DNA from: a virus
Virus record (IMG/VR): IMGVR_UViG_3300034101_001399
Span: 1 to 41,595 of that record
DNA: 41,595 nt
Strand: one strand, 5' to 3'
The notes beneath the pieces were generated by a model. That model was given only the letters and a program-made list of their open reading frames with translations, made no database searches and was not told the origin of the DNA. Below, piece by piece: positions 39,559 to 41,595 of the stretch (the stretch's first letter is position 1; every line of letters begins with the position of its first letter). A program made the position numbers and the translations under genes.

Positions 39559-41421
39559 ATGATTTTACTTAAAGAATTATTTGAGGCTAAACCAAAAACA
39601 ACTGATTTTTCGGCAATATCCAAAGAAACAGGTAGATTGGTATATTTTAGTACTAAAGATAATATGGATGCCGCAGTTAAAGATGGTACACATGATAAAC
39701 CTAAAGTAAAAGGAAAGGATGTAAAGGCTCCAAAATCTTCTGATTTATTTAAAGGAGATTATGAAAAGGAAAGAGGTGGTACAATTGATGATACCCAAAA
39801 AGTAGCAGATGATATAATAAACGGAATTAAAAATATTGGATACGGTAGTGAGGTTACCCTTTATAGAAAAAATAGAAATGGTAAACTTGTACAAGATGTT
39901 CGTTTTAATTCAAGAAAAGATATAACTCCTGAGATAATTAAATCAACTGCCAATGAATATGGTATTGATTTAAATCTTATAAGTAAATTAGGAGTAGATA
40001 CTCAAATAAAAAATTCCGATGGTAGAAAACAATCTATATCAGAATTAATATCGGGCTTAATTTTATCACATTTGGAAGCAAAACAATATGCACCCGATGG
40101 AGTTGCGGCTAATGATTATTATTATAAAGCATATTCCGATAGTGCAAATAAACAAGCAAACGCAATTAAAAGAGGAATTGACCCTAATGTAATTCAAAAG
40201 CAAGCAGATAAAAAAGTAGCTAAGAAAGAATCAGATAAAACGGATTTGTATAATGTAGATACTGCTAAAGATATAACAAACGAACTTGCAAAGATAAATA
40301 ATAAAATCATAGATGCACCAGAGTTTACTCCGGCTCAAGTAGCAAAGGTAGCTAACAAATATAAAATAGATGTAAATAGAATATTGCAGCATCCTGAAAT
40401 GTATTTTGATATATTGGGATTCACTCCAACTAAAGAAGATTTAGAACAATTGGGTTATAAAAGTTTATCAGAGTATGCATTAGTTAAATTAGGAAATACT
40501 ATTTATTTTGGAAAAGATAATGAAACGGATGCTATGGAGGAATTATCAACCTTACAATTAGCATATCCATTAAAATACAAAAATCTTTCAGATGATGAGT
40601 GGAGTAAGAAAATGCAAAGTGAATTAGAAAATCCAACAACTGTAGATGGTGGACTCCGTAATTTTATTAAAAAAGAAAAATTCATCAGTAATTACAATCA
40701 GTTATTCGGTATTTCGGAAGCTAATGATAAAAATCAAGCTAAGTGGGTTAAGAAGCAAGCTAAGAAAAATCCAAATTATATAAAAGATATGTTTTCCTAT
40801 CAATCAATGATAGATAAAAACGCTCTAAATAGAATTGATGAAATGTTAAAATCAGAACCACCGCCCGTAGTTCACGCAAAGGCTTTGTATAGAGGCATGG
40901 CTATGAAATCTTCTGATTATACTAAGTTTATGAAATCATTTAAGGAGGGTAGTACTATTGATTTACCAATATCTTCATTTTCATTTGATGCAAACACAGC
41001 TACCGAATTTGCTAATAATGTTGGTAACGCAAATGCAACAATAGATAAAGCAAACAACCAATCTATAATAATAAAGGTAGTAAACTCAACAAATACATTT
41101 AATGGATTTTGTATGAATGCAAATATAGGTAATGTATCTGGTAGAGATAAAAACAGCATGTTTCCGCAAGATTTTGGAAGTTGGGCAGGTCAACATGAAG
41201 TATTATTACAATCAAATAATAAATACAAAGTTGTGAAAACAGAAGTTAAAAAAATGGAAGGTGGTCGCACCCTTACAATAATAACATTAGAGCAAATTGG
41301 TACTAAAAACGAAATTAAGTTAAGAGAATTCATAGATGATAACGAAAAGGACATTTTAAAGAAACATCTACAATACCCAAATAGAACATCATTATTATAT
41401 ACAAAAGAAGCGGAAAATTAA
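39559..41421 (+). CDS. Phage mono-ADP-ribosyltransferase with long N-terminal region (620 aa)
   Basis: The C-terminal 190 residues have the R-S-E signature of NAD-dependent ADP-ribosyltransferases in order. ALYRGM gives the conserved Arg (R445). ISSFSFDANTATEFA gives the S-x-S motif (S473, S475). GQHEVLL gives a Q-x-E pair (Q545, E547). Q-x-E rather than E-x-E is the arrangement in C3-like toxins, whereas T4 ModA-type enzymes acting on Arg use E-x-E. The N-terminal 430 residues are charged and helical and start MILLKELFEAKPKTTDFSAI, a style seen in injected phage proteins. T4 Alt is packaged and modifies host RNA polymerase. A similar early role is inference, and the target is unknown. The fold call is firm from the motif order. 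Confidence 0.8.
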   Translation: MILLKELFEAKPKTTDFSAISKETGRLVYFSTKDNMDAAVKDGTHDKPKVKGKDVKAPKSSDLFKGDYEKERGGTIDDTQKVADDIINGIKNIGYGSEVTLYRKNRNGKLVQDVRFNSRKDITPEIIKSTANEYGIDLNLISKLGVDTQIKNSDGRKQSISELISGLILSHLEAKQYAPDGVAANDYYYKAYSDSANKQANAIKRGIDPNVIQKQADKKVAKKESDKTDLYNVDTAKDITNELAKINNKIIDAPEFTPAQVAKVANKYKIDVNRILQHPEMYFDILGFTPTKEDLEQLGYKSLSEYALVKLGNTIYFGKDNETDAMEELSTLQLAYPLKYKNLSDDEWSKKMQSELENPTTVDGGLRNFIKKEKFISNYNQLFGISEANDKNQAKWVKKQAKKNPNYIKDMFSYQSMIDKNALNRIDEMLKSEPPPVVHAKALYRGMAMKSSDYTKFMKSFKEGSTIDLPISSFSFDANTATEFANNVGNANATIDKANNQSIIIKVVNSTNTFNGFCMNANIGNVSGRDKNSMFPQDFGSWAGQHEVLLQSNNKYKVVKTEVKKMEGGRTLTIITLEQIGTKNEIKLREFIDDNEKDILKKHLQYPNRTSLLYTKEAEN

Positions 41422-41431
41422 TCCCCTTTTA

Positions 41432-41463
41432 TTTGGTAGTATCAGGAATATTTCGTATCTTTG
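41432..41463 (+). promoter_or_regulatory. Host-type promoter after the ADP-ribosyltransferase gene
   Basis: TTTG (41432-41435), a 20-base spacer and TATCTTTG (41456-41463). It shares the surrounding TTTGGTAGT and CGTATCTTTG/TGTATCTTTG wording with the promoter at 31845. Confidence 0.6.
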
Positions 41464-41485
41464 AGTAAACCTCAAACCCATATAA

Positions 41486-41539
41486 ATGCTTAAATTGGTT
41501 ATAAAATATACTTCAAAAAAGATTTGGAAAGTCCAATAA
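41486..41539 (+). CDS. Possible 17-residue basic micropeptide
   Basis: ATG at 41486 opens a frame encoding MLKLVIKYTSKKIWKVQ, ending TAA at 41537-41539. It lies 22 bases after a full host-type promoter and ends before the -7 box of the next one. The peptide is basic and amphipathic. At this length a chance ORF is entirely possible; the alternative is a short untranslated RNA. Confidence 0.2.
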   Translation: MLKLVIKYTSKKIWKVQ

Positions 41540-41554
41540 ATTGTTGTATATTTG
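41523..41554 (+). promoter_or_regulatory. Second host-type promoter at the window end
   Basis: TTTG (41523-41526), 20 bases, TATATTTG (41547-41554): a full match. It sits ten bases upstream of a late-type box, so the next gene would have stacked promoters. Confidence 0.6.
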
Positions 41555-41563
41555 TAATCTCTT

Positions 41564-41573
41564 TATATTTATA
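41564..41573 (+). promoter_or_regulatory. Late-promoter motif TATATTTATA at the window end
   Basis: Perfect consensus box. By the usual 20-26 base spacing, a gene should start at about 41594-41600, at or just past the window edge. The AGAGGGTGAAGG between could include its ribosome site. Confidence 0.55.
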
Positions 41574-41595
41574 TACATAGAGGGTGAAGGACACT

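Noticed and set aside
41432-41595. tRNA genes in the terminal gap
   Set aside because: No cloverleaf-like pairing or TTCGA-type T loop is visible; the only tRNA-like structure in the window is the tmRNA.

Overview
The window is a dense, AT-rich, single-strand block of late genes from a contractile-tailed (myovirus) phage. Every gene I accept is on the + strand, with gaps mostly under 150 bases. The host is most likely a Bacteroidetes/Flavobacteriia bacterium. Start codons are preceded by A/T runs and mostly lack Shine-Dalgarno sites. Four promoters fit the Bacteroidetes TTTG / TAnnTTTG consensus with an identical 20-base spacer. One gene has a signal peptide of the type common in that phylum. 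The tmRNA tag aligns residue for residue in length with my memory of Bacteroides tags. The host assignment is inference.

Layout. (1) 1-12.9 kb: the 3' end of an unrecognised gene, then a 3401-residue fibre with about 22 copies of a small beta module, two cupredoxin-like domains and about 1040 residues of proline-poor Gly-X-Y repeat. It is followed by a PKD/leucine-rich-repeat adhesin, a tail-fibre-assembly-like protein and two small virion-type proteins. (2) 12.9-19.5 kb: a second giant fibre (2080 residues) built on the same chassis but ending in an S74 self-cleaving chaperone, then a 131-residue protein with an EF-hand-like loop. (3) 19.6-31.4 kb: the T4-type tail module in order: sheath, tube, gp26-like chaperone with an apparent programmed frameshift, small protein, tape measure, baseplate/tube-cap protein, LysM gp53-like wedge protein, hub-like protein and an unknown. 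(4) 31.4-33.2 kb: a tmRNA gene with its own host-type promoter and terminator, followed by a divergent family A DNA polymerase-like gene. (5) 33.2-41.4 kb: an exported DNA/RNA non-specific endonuclease, a 1449-residue multidomain protein, a small unknown, a GH19 endolysin and a mono-ADP-ribosyltransferase. The last 170 bases hold three promoter-like elements and possibly a 17-codon ORF.

Two promoter classes appear to divide the region. A ten-base motif, consensus NATATTTATA, lies about 20-26 bases ahead of most transcription-unit heads and looks like the phage late promoter. The tmRNA, the polymerase-like gene and the region after 41.43 kb carry host-type promoters instead. Good hairpin-plus-T terminators follow the tail tube, the frameshifted chaperone, the tmRNA and the endolysin.

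The parts I consider most worth following are the +1/-2 frameshift site in the gp26-like gene, the phage tmRNA with tag GASEYAYAA, the late promoter motif, the paired collagen-like fibres with cupredoxin modules, and the cluster of probable host-directed effectors (exported nuclease, ParB/nuclease-like giant protein, ADP-ribosyltransferase).
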